Below, one piece after another: positions 49,984-61,261 of a stretch of 64,000 bases of DNA. The DNA lies in the NCBI GenBank assembly GCA_963682055.1, contig OY821750.1, forward strand, positions 7,876,501-7,940,500, in the 5' to 3' direction. Under the pieces are notes generated by a model. That model saw only the letters and a program-made list of their open reading frames with translations. It did no database searches and was not told the DNA's origin. Source of the stretch: Primula veris. Its lineage: Eukaryota; Streptophyta; Magnoliopsida; Ericales; Primulaceae. Numbering within the stretch: the first letter of the stretch is position 1; each line of letters opens with the position of its first letter. The position numbers and the translations under genes were made by a program.

Positions 49984-50027
49984 GTCTCACATCGCCCAGA
50001 TCTGAGAGTACCCGTGTGGTATATAAG
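49984..50027 (+). promoter_or_regulatory. USE-like element plus TATA in Cassandra LTR
   Basis: GTCTCACATCG at 49984-49994 (GTCCCACATCA in the 3' LTR, 50377-50387) matches 10 of 11 bases of the plant snRNA upstream sequence element RTCCCACATCG. TATATAAG follows 25 bp later (50020-50027; 50413-50420). Confidence 0.6.
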
Positions 50028-50079
50028 CTTGAAAGATCCATTTCCTATTAACAAGGTCTTTTAAAGCCGTGCGGCACAA

Positions 50080-50160
50080 CAGCGAGTACGGAACTTCGCA
50101 GTTAAGCGTGCTTAACTGGGAGTAGTACCAGGATGGGTGACCCTCCTGGGAAGTTGTGCC
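50080..50160 (+). promoter_or_regulatory. 5S rRNA-like Pol III internal promoter in Cassandra 5' LTR
   Basis: The stretch contains the 5S box A region agttaagcgtgctt and the box C region ggatgggtgacc, followed by ctcctgggaagt. One extra C after gtgacc and changes in the middle separate it from a true 5S gene. A matching copy is in the 3' LTR at about 50473-50553. Confidence 0.88.
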
Positions 50161-52459
50161 AAAGCGGACAATATTGTTGATACGGGCATGGCGGTTCGGT
50201 TCGTGGGACCAGGTCGTTACAGGTGGTATCAGAGCCTCTATCTGGCCGTAAATGTGGGGACTAGCACGTGTGTGTGGACCCCTGAAGGACGACGAGGACG
50301 TCGTGCCTAAAGGGAGGGTGATTGTGACGACCCAGATTTCCTGGAAGGAATTTCTGTGGTGCGGTGTTGTGCGTCAGTCCCACATCACCCAGATCTGAGA
50401 GTACCCGTGTGGTATATAAGCTTAAAAGATCCATTTCCTATTAACAAGGCCTTTTAAAGCCGTGCGGCAGAACAGCGAGGACTGAACTCCGCAGTTAAGC
50501 GTGCTTAACTGGGAGTAGTACCAGGATGGGTGACCCTCCTGGGAAGTTGTGCCAAAGCGGACAATATTGTTGATACGGGCGTGGAGGTTTGGTTCGTGGG
50601 ACCGGGTCGTTACACCATCGATTGCGCTCATTGTACAATGGACATAACCACTCGTGATCTTCTAGCTTGTGATCAATGATCATTTTCACCCATTTTTCTT
50701 CAAAGTCGGATATGGTGTACGAATCATAAACTGCACTACTAATTGCATTTTGAATACGCTCAAAATCTTTGTAACTCTTGAATTTATCCGAGACTTTTTT
50801 CATGATGTGCCATAAACACCACCTATGTCTTGTCTCTGAAAAAACTAGGCTTATTGCATTTTGCATCGCTCTGTCTTGATCAGTGATTATGCCATGAGGA
50901 GGGATGCCTGACATACAAGTAAGCCATGCCTTAAACAACCACACAAACGACTCTGTATTTTCTTGGGTCGTAAGACCACACCCAAGTAATATGGAGTGTC
51001 CGTGATGATTGACACCAACAAATGGTGCAAAAGGCATATTAAACCTATTGACAAGGTATGTTGTGTCAAATGTCAAGACGTCACCAAACTCTTTATATGC
51101 CTCTCTACTCCTTGCATCTACCCAAAACACTTTCGTTAAACGATTTTCGTCATCAAAATCAATAGAATAGAAAAAATCATTGTAGTCAGCTGGCATTTTT
51201 TGAAAATAACTAATCATTGCTCTAGCATCCCCCCCTTTGATTGCATTGCGCCTAACTTTATCCATATGATTTCGGAGATCCTTTTCTATCCATGGTTGAT
51301 CATCGTTTTCACCCGCCATTTGTTGTAATACATCAACAGTTTTGTTTATCTTAATTCCTTCTTCACAATTTAACTCAATCTCTCTTTGGACATGCGCTGG
51401 AAGATTCCTATAACACCTCAAATATTTTATCCCTTTCGGGTCCATTTCATGGTTGTGCTCTAATTTGATAGAGGTCACCTTCCATTTGTCATCAAACTGA
51501 CGTGTTATTTTCATTGTTGCTTTACAATCCGTCTTAGTTGTTGGATGACTAGCTAAGGGATCAACGAGTTTCTTTGGCAGTCCATTTTTGTGGCAACTGA
51601 ACTGTATCCAATACTTTATTCCATCTTTCTTTTTTGAGTTAGAAATTGTTACACCAAAACCTTTTGCTCTTGCATAAGTAGCATAAAAATTTTGGGCTTG
51701 AGTTTCTAAATCAAACATCATTCCAACTTTTGGCTACCATAACTCTGCCACATTATGATTGTTTACTTCATTATCTTCTCTTATTTCCACATCCGGGTCT
51801 CGGTGATCTTCTCTTGTTTCAAAATCCAAACATTCCATAATTTTAGTAAAAGTCTGGAGAACCATTTGTTTTAACATAATGACATTTGGAAAAGAATTAA
51901 CCATGGCTAAAGCAAATTAACAATAATAGCAAAAGTATAATGGTTTGTTCATAATCCAATTCGTTTCAACTATTATACAAACATAAACACTCAATCAACC
52001 AGTGAAGTAATTTTAATTTTAAAAAATGGAAAACTTTATATGTGAAGTGATGATTACTTCACTGACGCACAGTAAACTATTATACAAACATAAATCTAAT
52101 GGCGCACAGTAAACATTACAATAATTTTCTTTAGAATAAAAAACAAGAGTTTTATGAATAAAGTAGATGATTACCTTGTTAGGGCTGCAGCTTTACCAAT
52201 TGGATAAGCTAGGGTGATTTCATTGTTGGGTGAGGAGGAATAAATCACAAATTGAGAAAAAATTAATTTGGTGCGATATTTCTGCATTAGATCCTCGGTG
52301 GAATTGATTGTGTTTTGAAAGAAGAGAGAGAGTAGACAGATATTTGTTTTTTAATTTTGGAATGTCTATAGACATGTCATCACTCGGGTATAGAGTCTGT
52401 TTCAAATGTCTGGCTATATAGTTTTATTGTTGATCCAGGCTTCAGAAGCTCCATTTCTT

Positions 52460-53844
52460 AGATATTTGAGTCAATTGATGATTTCTTATATATAGTAACT
52501 AGTATGTTTGTGTTTCAGCTATGATCCATTTGATTATGGGGATTATGATAGTTGTTAGGTAATAAGTGTTAGTATGAGAGAATAAGTTGTTTTTTAGCTT
52601 TTAAGTTTCTTTTCATTTTTAAGTTACATAAAGAGGGAATTAAAAGAGTTTTATCTTAAATTACCTAAGAATTAGAGATCCGGGAATTGGAGATTGCTCA
52701 TCATCTACCATGATTGATTTAATCGGGTTCCAATATGGAAAAAAAATAGTACGACAGTCATTATTTTGATAGCTATAAATAGGTATATATAAGAGTTTTG
52801 AGATAATAGAACATGATATTATATTGAAGCAGTTCACCGTCAGCATAGCCATGGATTGCTTGATGAGATCAGTACAAATAGATGAAGTTTTAAGAATAAA
52901 ACAGAGCTACACCTTTTTTCATCTCTTTCACAGAGATCAAGCATCGCTATCAAGATTGTGCAAGAATAAGAAAGGAAGGGCTACTCTCTCTCACTAGGAT
53001 GAGATGTTTCTGGATAGCAGTGAAAAATACATAGTAGAAAGCAAAGAGAAGGAGAATAATAGTTTTAAAAATCAACTACTTTTATAGGGCTTGTATTATT
53101 ATGTTATTTCACTCGAGCTCCTTAAGTTTAAAATGTTGCAGTTTCAATCCGTTCGTATTTCTTTTGTTTTAGCAAGGTCGGAGACCAAATTAAACTCAAT
53201 ATAAATAAAATATGTGGGCATCCCCCACTTTTAATTTTTTTTTTAAAACTAGTATGTTTGGGGTTTCTAGCTCGGTAGAATATGGGAGTTTGCTCTGCTG
53301 AATTTTGTTTGGGTTTTGAAGCAATGAAAGTTTAATTTTGTTTGGCCATTAATGTATATTAATGGAGAAGTCCCATGCAGAGAATATATACAAGAAACGA
53401 TTAATGACTTGAACCTAAATGATTTTAAAAGAAATCATATCATATTTAAAGACAATAAATTCCTTACCTTATTTTCCACATCATAATTTCTACAATTAAT
53501 GAAAATATCTCAAATATCTCCAAGCATTTACTTGTTTCTCGTCATGATATTATATATATATATATATACTATTGCCCATATAGACTAACAAACCAGAAAA
53601 ACAAATATTCATAATACAGAAACCATATACTCCAATTCTTTGCTTCTTTGATACGTAAGTAGCCATGCCCGAAAAGAAGGTTAAAATTGCCTTTATAGAA
53701 GATGCTGCCCGAAGAAAAGCAGCATACAAGAAAAGAAATAAGGGCTTGCTAAAAAAAGTGAATGAGCTCTCTACCTTATGTGATGCTGACATGTGTGTGG
53801 TCATATATAACCCACACGAGAACCAACCCGAGGTCTGGCCCAAT
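52460..53844 (+). repeat. Left arm of MADS inverted duplication (unit 3), truncated
   Basis: Counterpart of 4204-5604. It ends inside the MADS gene at a deletion junction. The LINE-like tail hairpin is kept, but its A run has been altered to attttttttt. Confidence 0.83.
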
Positions 53845-53880
53845 GTGGAACCAACACGAATGGATAGGAACAGTACCTAA
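53665..53880 (+). pseudogene. AGL80-like MADS gene, left arm, truncated by deletion
   Basis: The MADS domain is whole through NPHENQPEVWPN. Then a deletion of about 1.95 kb (unit-1 5605-7551), with a few filler bases (gtggaaccaa), joins it to the interior of the solo LTR. Eleven foreign residues (VEPTRMDRNST) end the 71-residue frame. If translated it would be a MADS domain with no partner-binding tail. Confidence 0.85.
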
Positions 53881-54526
53881 CTATGGGGTAATTGATGATC
53901 ATCGAAGGAAAAAAATAAATAAAGTGGAATCTAATTAAAAAAAAATATTAACTATTTAAGTATTTCTTTTTTAACTTTGTAGTATGAAGTAGGAAGAGAA
54001 GTTGTAGCAATTATTACATTTTTTTATTATCGTCTATATTCGTACATTTATATTGTGGGTTACATGTTGAGGCATTGATGGTTTGTCGGTACATCCGTGG
54101 GTGTGCCGGCTTATCTATATTGATGCGTGAAAATCACCATTATAAATTTGTGACTGGTCTAGACAAAGGAAAGGGCATTGCGGAATAGGACATTTGTTGC
54201 GGTGCATAGCATGGACGCGATTTTATTTCAGTTGTGATGTTTTCATCTTTAAAACTTTATGGAGGATCTTTTCCTTTGAGTTGTTTAGTTTTTCTATGTT
54301 TCAGACAATTGTGTTATTTCTATTTGAATTCGAGTTTTAAAGTTGTAGCCTATGGGCAAGTTTACTTTTAAAACAACTTTGAAAATGTTATTTTTCCGTT
54401 GCAGTAATTTTTTGTTTTAATAACGCTTGATGCCGTTTTATTTTTCAAAACATTTAATTGCTTATTTAAAATGTTCTACTTTTCAAAAGCTCACCCGTAA
54501 CTTTTTATGGAAACCAGGGTGTGACC
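53855..54526. mobile_element. 3' part of the gypsy-like solo LTR (unit 3)
   Basis: Corresponds to unit-1 7552-8223. The 5' half is lost in the MADS deletion. The end reads GTGACC instead of GTGACA, followed by gaagc. Confidence 0.78.
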
Positions 54527-54531
54527 GAAGC

Positions 54532-55928
54532 TATGCATCTAAATAATCTCATCTTCTATACCAACCCAAAGTTACAAAGATGCAAATTGTAAATGAATGA
54601 TGACTCGTGTGAAGTTCTTTTACTTAGCCTTGTTGGAACTAATGATAACTCTTATATTTTGGCTGATTAATTTATCTAGAGCTTAAATTTCATTGCAACG
54701 CTGCTACCACAATTATAAAAATCCCCAATCTTGTCACAGGCTACTAATAATCCTATGACGCAAACAAAGGTGGCCTTATATTTTGGCCGATTAAATTATC
54801 TAGATCTTAAATTTCATTGCTACACTCTAACACAAATATAAAAATCCCAATCCTGTAATTTGGTTACATGAGTGCTTAGGTTTAAGTTAAGGTTTAGGTT
54901 TAAAAACTACATCACAACCCCTTTCATAAGATTTTCATCAAAGCTTGCGGACCTTCGGTAACTCATCGTTACAATTGATTTGATTTGTTCTGTATATGAA
55001 AAAAACCGTTCCCTAAAAAAGTTTTTTTGCATATAATCCCATCACAGTGAAAATGAAGTTGGGAACAGAACATTGAAAGATTCTTTGCTTGAACATTATT
55101 GATTTTTATTTGTAGTTCTAAATCTAGCTAGTTTGAGCCTATTATTATCCAAATATTTGAGGAACCCCAACCATACAAAATTTCATCGTAATTGGACTAC
55201 AGTTAAATTATGAAACATAATCTGGAATATATTTAAAAAGATCAGGAAATGGGAGTTCTAGAAGCATAGAAAGCTAAACACGATACTACCGCTATCTCAA
55301 GAAACGCCAACACATAGAACACTACAGAATCAAGCAACATTATAACTATTTAGCATCCTTAGCTACATAATCTTATTAATTAATGCTTCAAGAAGAACAA
55401 TGGCATATACTATTATTTTTTACGTAGCCAAGTTGATGATGCGAAAATACATAAGAGGACAATAAAAGACATAACATCTTAGGTCACGAAAAATAAGCTA
55501 ATTTTATTACTTTTATGCACATCGTCTTGTGTTCTTAGAGACAAATTATTTATTCCTCCTGGAGGAGGGGATAGCTGCTCATCCACACCATTAGTTGAAT
55601 GTCAAGTGTGTTAATGGGCCACTAAATATTAATTAACCTTAAATAATCCAACTCATAACAATGAGATTACATTGAATCCAAGCACCAAACATAGGATCAC
55701 TATCAGGGGGACATGGTAGGGCACCATTAACAAAACCTAGCTTTTATTTAGCTCCTATAGAGATTTTCATAGCTCTTTTACAAGAATGGTAATTGGGGCC
55801 AGTTAATAAAGAGGAAACAAGTAGAGTACTAGTGTTCGCATTAGTTTCTACAAAGTAAGGATCATAGTGGTAATTTGGTGGGAGGAAGATTATTGTTATG
55901 ATTATCAGTTTCAAACATTTTTCAAGAT
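54532..55928. other. Non-coding region (unit 3)
   Basis: Counterpart of 8229-9392, plus DNA from 55756 on that units 1 and 2 lack. About 50 extra bases near 55161-55211 (aggaaccccaaccatac...) are unique to unit 3. No gene seen. Confidence 0.5.
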
Positions 55929-56316
55929 CATTGTCGTCAAATTATGTCTTAATCCCAAGACTTTGTGATTGGCTATATGAAAATCATATGAAACAATCAC
56001 GTTGGCTCGTTAAGTTTTCTTTTGATATTCTTTAATTACTATCTAAAACTAATTGTTCATAGTTTTCCTATATTAAAAAAAAAAATTAAACAAACGAGTC
56101 GTTATAAAAAAAATACTCATCTTTTATTGATTACATGTTACAATGTATATGGATATGTAATTAAGCAGCTGGGTTTGAAATATAAAGAAGATCTAAAACC
56201 ACTGAAAGGATATAAACACGAATAAGATAAAACAAAAACATAACAAAAATTACAAGACGCTAATTAAACATGCAAGGGATAAAACATCGAAAATCTTGAG
56301 TAATAAAAAACAACAC

Positions 56317-56886
56317 CTAAAAATGAGTATCTCCACATCCCTCATGATATAAAGCATTGGAGGTACCTCCATTGTTGTCATCTCCGACAGGCATGAACAG
56401 CATCTCGGGCTCCTTAACTAACCGCATAAGCTTATGCTCATTTTCATTATCGGTAAACTCTTGTGTCCTTTGCGTTGCTTCCAAGCCAAAATTTTCATTA
56501 TGATTTTCTTCCCCCATAAGTGCAACTTCGTTACTACTTTCAAACTCACCCATCTTGCTTGAGCCCTCCCCCCTAGCCAACTTCTCAACCATTTCACTAG
56601 CCTCCTTTGTATATCGATCTACCAACATATTTAGGGGGGCTAGATCTTCCATGCTTAAATTTTTTACTTCACATCCGGTCAAACACCGGTACATCACCGC
56701 TCGAACATTGGGCCAGACCTCGGGTTGGTTCTCATGTGGGTTATATATGACCACACATACATCAACGTCACATAAGGTAGAGAGCTCATGCTCTTTTTTC
56801 AGCAAGCCCTTATTTCTTTTCTTGTATGCTGCATTTATTCGGGCAACATCTTCAATAAAGGCAATTTTAACCTTCTTTCCGGGCAT
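56317..56886 (-). CDS. AGL80-like MADS-box protein, right arm, intact short form
   Basis: The 189-residue frame starts MPGKKVKIAFIEDVARINAA and holds a complete MADS core and NPHENQPEVWPN. It joins VRAVMYRCLTGCEVKNLSME directly, missing 52 net residues of the basic linker that the 241-residue form has. The acidic tail ends LYHEGCGDTHF. The frame is open throughout, unlike unit 1. The linker loss removes most of the predicted helical dimerisation segment, so DNA binding may remain while partner choice changes; that is inference. A TRIM lies 46 bp upstream of the ATG and may supply or disturb the promoter. Confidence 0.82.
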   Translation of the reverse strand: MPGKKVKIAFIEDVARINAAYKKRNKGLLKKEHELSTLCDVDVCVVIYNPHENQPEVWPNVRAVMYRCLTGCEVKNLSMEDLAPLNMLVDRYTKEASEMVEKLARGEGSSKMGEFESSNEVALMGEENHNENFGLEATQRTQEFTDNENEHKLMRLVKEPEMLFMPVGDDNNGGTSNALYHEGCGDTHF

Positions 56887-56932
56887 GGCTACGTATGTAT
56901 CATAGAAGCAAAGAATTGGAGTATATGGTTTC

Positions 56933-57510
56933 TGTAACGACTCAGTCCTTCGACCAGACCGCCACCATCTGCTTACTACTACTAATATTGTCCGTCCGCT
57001 TTGGCCCGATTTCGTCCTCGGTTCTCGGGTGCACGAGTTTAAAAGGCATTGGTGATAGTAAGGAGGATTTTCTTAACATATATATCATATAGGTACTCAC
57101 ATATCTAGCCGATGCGGAACAAATACTTTCTCTTTACACCGGCATTTTCCTACAAAAATCCGAGTTCTTACACTCTTTCCCCCTTCAGGCATGACGTCCT
57201 TGTCGGGCATGTCGTCCTTCCAGGGGTGGTTCACACACCATTGGTTAGATAGCGGCTCTGATACCAATTGTAACGACCCGGTCCTCCGACCAGACTGCCA
57301 CCATCTGCTTATTACCACCAATACTGTCCGGTCCGCTTTGGCCCGATTTCGTCATCGCTTCTCGGGCCGCACGACTTTAAAAGGCCTTGGTGATAGTAAG
57401 GAGGGTTTTCTTAACTTATATATCATATAGGTACTCACATATCTAGCCGATGCGGGACAAATATTTTCTCTTTACACCGGCATTTTCCTACGAAAATCCG
57501 GGTTCTTACG
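56933..57510 (-). mobile_element. TRIM retrotransposon upstream of right-arm MADS (unit 3)
   Basis: LTRs at 56933-57172 and 57269-57510 flank a 96-bp interior with primer site gctctgatacca (57255-57266, minus-strand tggtatcagagc) and polypurine tract (57173-57187, minus strand). Target duplicates are gtttc (56928-56932) and gcttc (57511-57515, one change). Unit 1 has the same element at the homologous site, so it predates the triplication. On the minus strand the LTR has a USE-like GTCCCGCATCG (57448-57458) and TATATAAG (57415-57422). Confidence 0.88.
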
Positions 57511-58896
57511 GCTTCTATATTGTGAATATTTGCTTTTCTGGTTCGTTATTCTCTATATGGGCAATATTATTTATATATACTATCATGATGAGAAACAATT
57601 AAATGCTCGGAGATATTTGAGATATTTCCATTGATAGTAGAAATTATGATGTGGAAAATAAGGTAAGGAATTTATTGTCTTTAAATATGATATGATTTTT
57701 TTAAAATCAATTTAGGTTCAAGTCATTAATTGTTTCTTGTATATATTCTCAGCATGGGGCTTCTCCATTAATATACATTAATGGCCAAACAAAATTAACC
57801 TTTCATAGCTTCAAAAACCCAACCAAAATTTAGCAGTGCAACCTCCCATATTCTACCAAGCTAGAAACCTCAAACATACTAGTTTTTTTTTTTTTAATTT
57901 AAAGTGGTGGATGCCCACATATTTTATTTATATTGAGTTTAATTTGATACTCCGACCTTATTACAATAAAAGAAATACGAATGGATTGAAACTGTAACAT
58001 TTTAAACTTAAGGAACTCGAGTTAAATAACTTATTAATACATGCCCTGTGAAAGTAGTTGACTTTTAAAACTGTTATTCTCTTTCTCTTCTCCTCGCTTT
58101 ATACTCTGTATTATTCACCGCTAACCAGAAACATCTCATCCTAGTGAGAGAGAGTACCACTTCCTTGCTTATTCTTGCACAATCTTGATAGCGATGCTTG
58201 ATCTCTGTGAAAGATATGAAAAAAGGTGTCGCTCTGTTTTATTCTTAAAACTTCATCTATTGTACTGATCTTATCAAACAATCCATGGCTATGGTGACGG
58301 TGAACTGATTCAATGTAATATCATGTTCTATTATCCCAAAACTCTTATATATACCTATTTATAGCTATCGATATAATGACCGTCGTGCTCTTCTTCTTTT
58401 TTTTAGATTGGAACCCGAGTAAATCAATCATGGTAGATGATGAGCAATCTCCAATCCTCGGATCTCTAATTCTCGGAAAATTTCAGATAAAACTCTTTTA
58501 ATTCCCTATTTATGTAACTTAAAAATGAAAAGAAACTTAAAAGCTAAAACCCAACTTATTCTCTCATACTAACACTTATTACCAAACAACTACCATAATC
58601 CCCATAATCATAGGGATCATAGGTGAAACACAAAAATACTAGTTATTATATATAATAAATCATAAATTGACCCAAATATCTAAAAATCTTTTTGGCTAGA
58701 GCCCCTTACCAATTATCCTTTCTTTTTTCTCCTCCTTCAATTTCTTAACTTATTTTTGCAAATCTCCTAACTCATTTTCCAGATTAGACTTTACAAAATT
58801 TCCCCATATACCCATTCTTCCAATTCAGCAACTCTTTGAACATACCCTTGCAAAGTCACAAAAGACACATGATATTTGCATTCTTAATATCATAAT

Positions 58897-59443
58897 GTCC
58901 ACAATATGCATGTTTTTTTTTTTTGATTCAACAGACGGTCACATTAACAAAAACCCATAAATATAATCCAGCAAAATGAGTAGAAGCAAGAAAATGAAAA
59001 CAGACAAGTACCAAAATTCATAGTCATTCTAAAAGAAACTTGATAATACGGAATCAATGAGAAAAACTAGGTGTTGGTGGCCCTGGTATAGATCTGCTGG
59101 CTTGAATGAGTAGACACCATGCGAATGAGTCCTCTAGCCATCAGATCGTTAATCGCCTTTCTTGCCAGTGAACCGTTAACCCTCGTACGATCAGAGAGAA
59201 GGGAAGGGGTGATGAGTTTGTATTTAGGGGTCTCTGAGAGAAGCTTGTCATAAGTGGCCTTGTCAAAGAGCGCCATGTTGTTCACCTTTTCCTTTTGCTT
59301 CCCCTTGCTCCACTTTTTCTTCTTTTGCTTTCCTCCTCTGGATTTTGCAGGCTTGGATGACGGTGGCGGTGCCTTCTCCTTCTTCGGTGCCATTGGATTT
59401 GAGAGTGAGCGGCGGAGCTTTGAGAGCATCCACAATATGCATG
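58897..59443 (-). mobile_element. RPS25 processed retrocopy insertion (unit 3)
   Basis: Target duplicates lie at 58897-58912 and 59428-59443 (first base changed in the second). The poly(A) run of 12 is at 58913-58924. The layout is identical to unit 1. Confidence 0.9.
59067..59393 (-). CDS. RPS25: 40S ribosomal protein S25 (eS25), retrogene, unit 3 copy
   Basis: Intact 108-residue eS25. It differs from the unit-1 protein by Gly-to-Arg in AKSRGGK and Ile-to-Leu in ITPSLLSD; other base changes are silent. The C-terminus [13 protein letters not shown] is unchanged. Two open copies after duplication suggest either recent origin or retained function. Confidence 0.9.
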   Translation of the reverse strand: MAPKKEKAPPPSSKPAKSRGGKQKKKKWSKGKQKEKVNNMALFDKATYDKLLSETPKYKLITPSLLSDRTRVNGSLARKAINDLMARGLIRMVSTHSSQQIYTRATNT

Positions 59444-60596
59444 TTGATGTTTTCTCTATTTCATCTTTGAGATAAATCTTCTAATTTTCCTAGAATTTTA
59501 TGTCCACTAAACAAATGAATAACGAACTAAAAGGCTTGGTCTCTTTCGGTAAATTAATGGAAATAGCTAATATGAAATGACTTATTTTTTGTCAAAACAC
59601 GCATCAGTACTAGAACGAGGGATAATCAGAATGTTCTCCATTTAATTGCCTCCATCAGAGTTTGGCTACGATTTTCTCCATAAATTTGATGTGAACAGTA
59701 AATTTGAAGTAAAGTTAAGGATAAATTAGGTATGTACACTTAAATAATCATCATGTGTTGGCAGTTGAGCCCCCATTACCCATTGTTAAATCCCCGACTG
59801 CTTGAAAAGCATCTTCTTGTCGCAACAAACTGTTCAACTAAAAGCAGTACTACTCGAAACTCTGCTAATCCTTACGCCATATGGTGTACCAAGAATGTCA
59901 TCCGTATTCTTCATTTTTCCATCATGTGAATAAAACTCTTCTTGAGAAGTTATCATTCACTACAGGAATTAAGCTCTTTAGGGACCAAAAAGTTTGTCCC
60001 CGATATGGCATCCATGAAGAAAAAATTTATTGTATTAAAAAAAAACCTAGTATGCGTATGGGCTGGACTGAAATTAATGCAGCTTAACATCGTAATAAAC
60101 CTAGCAATTCATTCTAGGAACACATTCTAAGAACACAAGACGCTGTTAGTAAAAGTAATAAAATTAGCTTATTCTTTGTGACCTAACATGTTATGTTTCT
60201 TATAGTCCTCTTCTGTATTTCCGCACCGTCAACATGGCTACGTCAGAAACACTAGTATATGCCATTGTTCTACTTGAAGCATAAATTAATGAGATTTTGT
60301 AGCTAAGGATGCTACAAAGTTTGAAATGTTGCATGATTATTTGTTGGCGATTCTTGAGATAGCGGTAATAATAAAATGTGGGTTTTCCCCACCAGTTATT
60401 TAAAAAAAAACGATGTTACGGATAAATAACTATCTACAATTGAGTAATCATCATGTTTTGGCAGATGAGCTCCCATTACCCATTGTTGAATCCCCCAGTA
60501 CTGCTTGAAAACCTCGACTTGATACTATCCTATCTGTTTCTTTTTCGTTACATACACATATCTAGTTATATACATATATATTTAGCATAGTAATAA

Positions 60597-60634
<38 letters not shown>

Positions 60635-61080
60635 TTATATGTTCTTGTTTATATGCATATATCATATATGTTGATCCAGTCATCCTCCTCTAAGACAAAT
60701 ATTTATAAAGCTATAGAGAAAATAGAAATAGGTTACACGTTACTTTCAACTGTTTACGTACTTGAAATAATTACACAACACTAAATACATTCCTTATATG
60801 TTCTTCCTCTTTAATTATCAAATAAATTAATTGGTAAATGATTGCTTATAAATAATACATTACAAACTACATAACAATTACAAGAGTAAAACCTTATAAC
60901 TTTCCATACATACAGTACTATATATTTTACTTACAAGCTTGTGACAACATCAAATTAATAATTATGACCTTGCTAAAGTTTGAACCTTATTATACCCTCA
61001 TTACTACTATTTATATGATTAAGACAAACTTTACAACTTTTGAAACCAACCATTAATAACTCCCAACTTTTGGACCGAAC
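59444..61080. other. Non-coding region with local repeats (unit 3)
   Basis: Counterpart of 12535-14156. It has a LINE-like hairpin at 60378-60392, the inverted-repeat half at about 60125-60360, and a (TA)n run at 60597-60631 that is longer than in unit 1. No gene seen. Confidence 0.55.
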
Positions 61081-61261
61081 CGGATCGGTTTTTTCCGGTC
61101 CAGTTTCGATTTTTCGGTATTTTTCAGTTTTTTTTTGTTTCGGTCTTTTTCGGTTCGGTTTTATTGAAAACCGAAACCGACACGAAAATTTTTCGGTTTC
61201 TGTTTCGGTCTTTTTCGGTTCGGTTATCGGTCCCGTTTGGGTTTTTCGGTTTTTTGCCCAG
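61081..61261. repeat. CGGTTTTT-rich low-complexity repeat (unit 3)
   Basis: Counterpart of 14157-14346, with small length changes; absent from unit 2 through deletion. Confidence 0.7.

Larger units (their letters stand above)
49930..50614 (+). mobile_element. Complete Cassandra TRIM retrotransposon (5S-derived LTRs)
   Basis: Two 292-bp LTRs (49930-50221, 50323-50614) start TGTGAC and end GTTACA and flank a 101-bp interior. The initiator-tRNA-Met primer site tggtatcagagc is at 50224-50235. A polypurine tract aaagggaggg is near 50309-50318. Target duplicates ccatc lie at 49925-49929 and 50615-50619. Each LTR holds a 5S rRNA-like stretch. Cassandra is non-coding and depends on other elements for movement. 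Units 1 and 2 have the empty site with one ccatc. Confidence 0.95.
48953..51877 (-). pseudogene. FAR1/FHY3-like MULE transposase, copy 3, split by Cassandra
   Basis: The frame is the best preserved of the three. From 51721 it reads without break through the FAR1 domain, the GGDARAMISYFQKM junction (7-C run intact) and the DDE core (FDTTY, TDQD) to YNERNRW, where Cassandra enters at 50619. The rest resumes at 49929 and reads STTQHSESMN, the SWIM finger CVC...CVH and a lysine-rich tail. Besides the insertion there is only one early stop, TAG at 51734-51736, shared with unit 2. Confidence 0.88.
47606..52429 (-). mobile_element. MULE copy 3, carrying a nested Cassandra element
   Basis: TIRs lie at 47606-47735 and 52300-52429, with perfect 9-bp duplicates ttgatccag at 47597-47605 and 52430-52438. 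The length is 4,824 bp, of which 690 bp are Cassandra plus its target duplicate. Confidence 0.92.
55929..58693 (-). repeat. Right arm of MADS inverted duplication (unit 3), most complete
   Basis: This arm matches the left arm from the MADS 3' flank (unit-1 about 6545) outward and contains the MADS gene, the TRIM and the upstream DNA with a LINE-like tail. It shows the original inner limit of the inverted duplication. Confidence 0.87.

Noticed and set aside
50080..50160. 5S rRNA gene
   Set aside because: The 5S-like stretch is partial, altered in the middle, and sits inside paired LTRs with primer site and TSD. It belongs to Cassandra and not to a 5S array.
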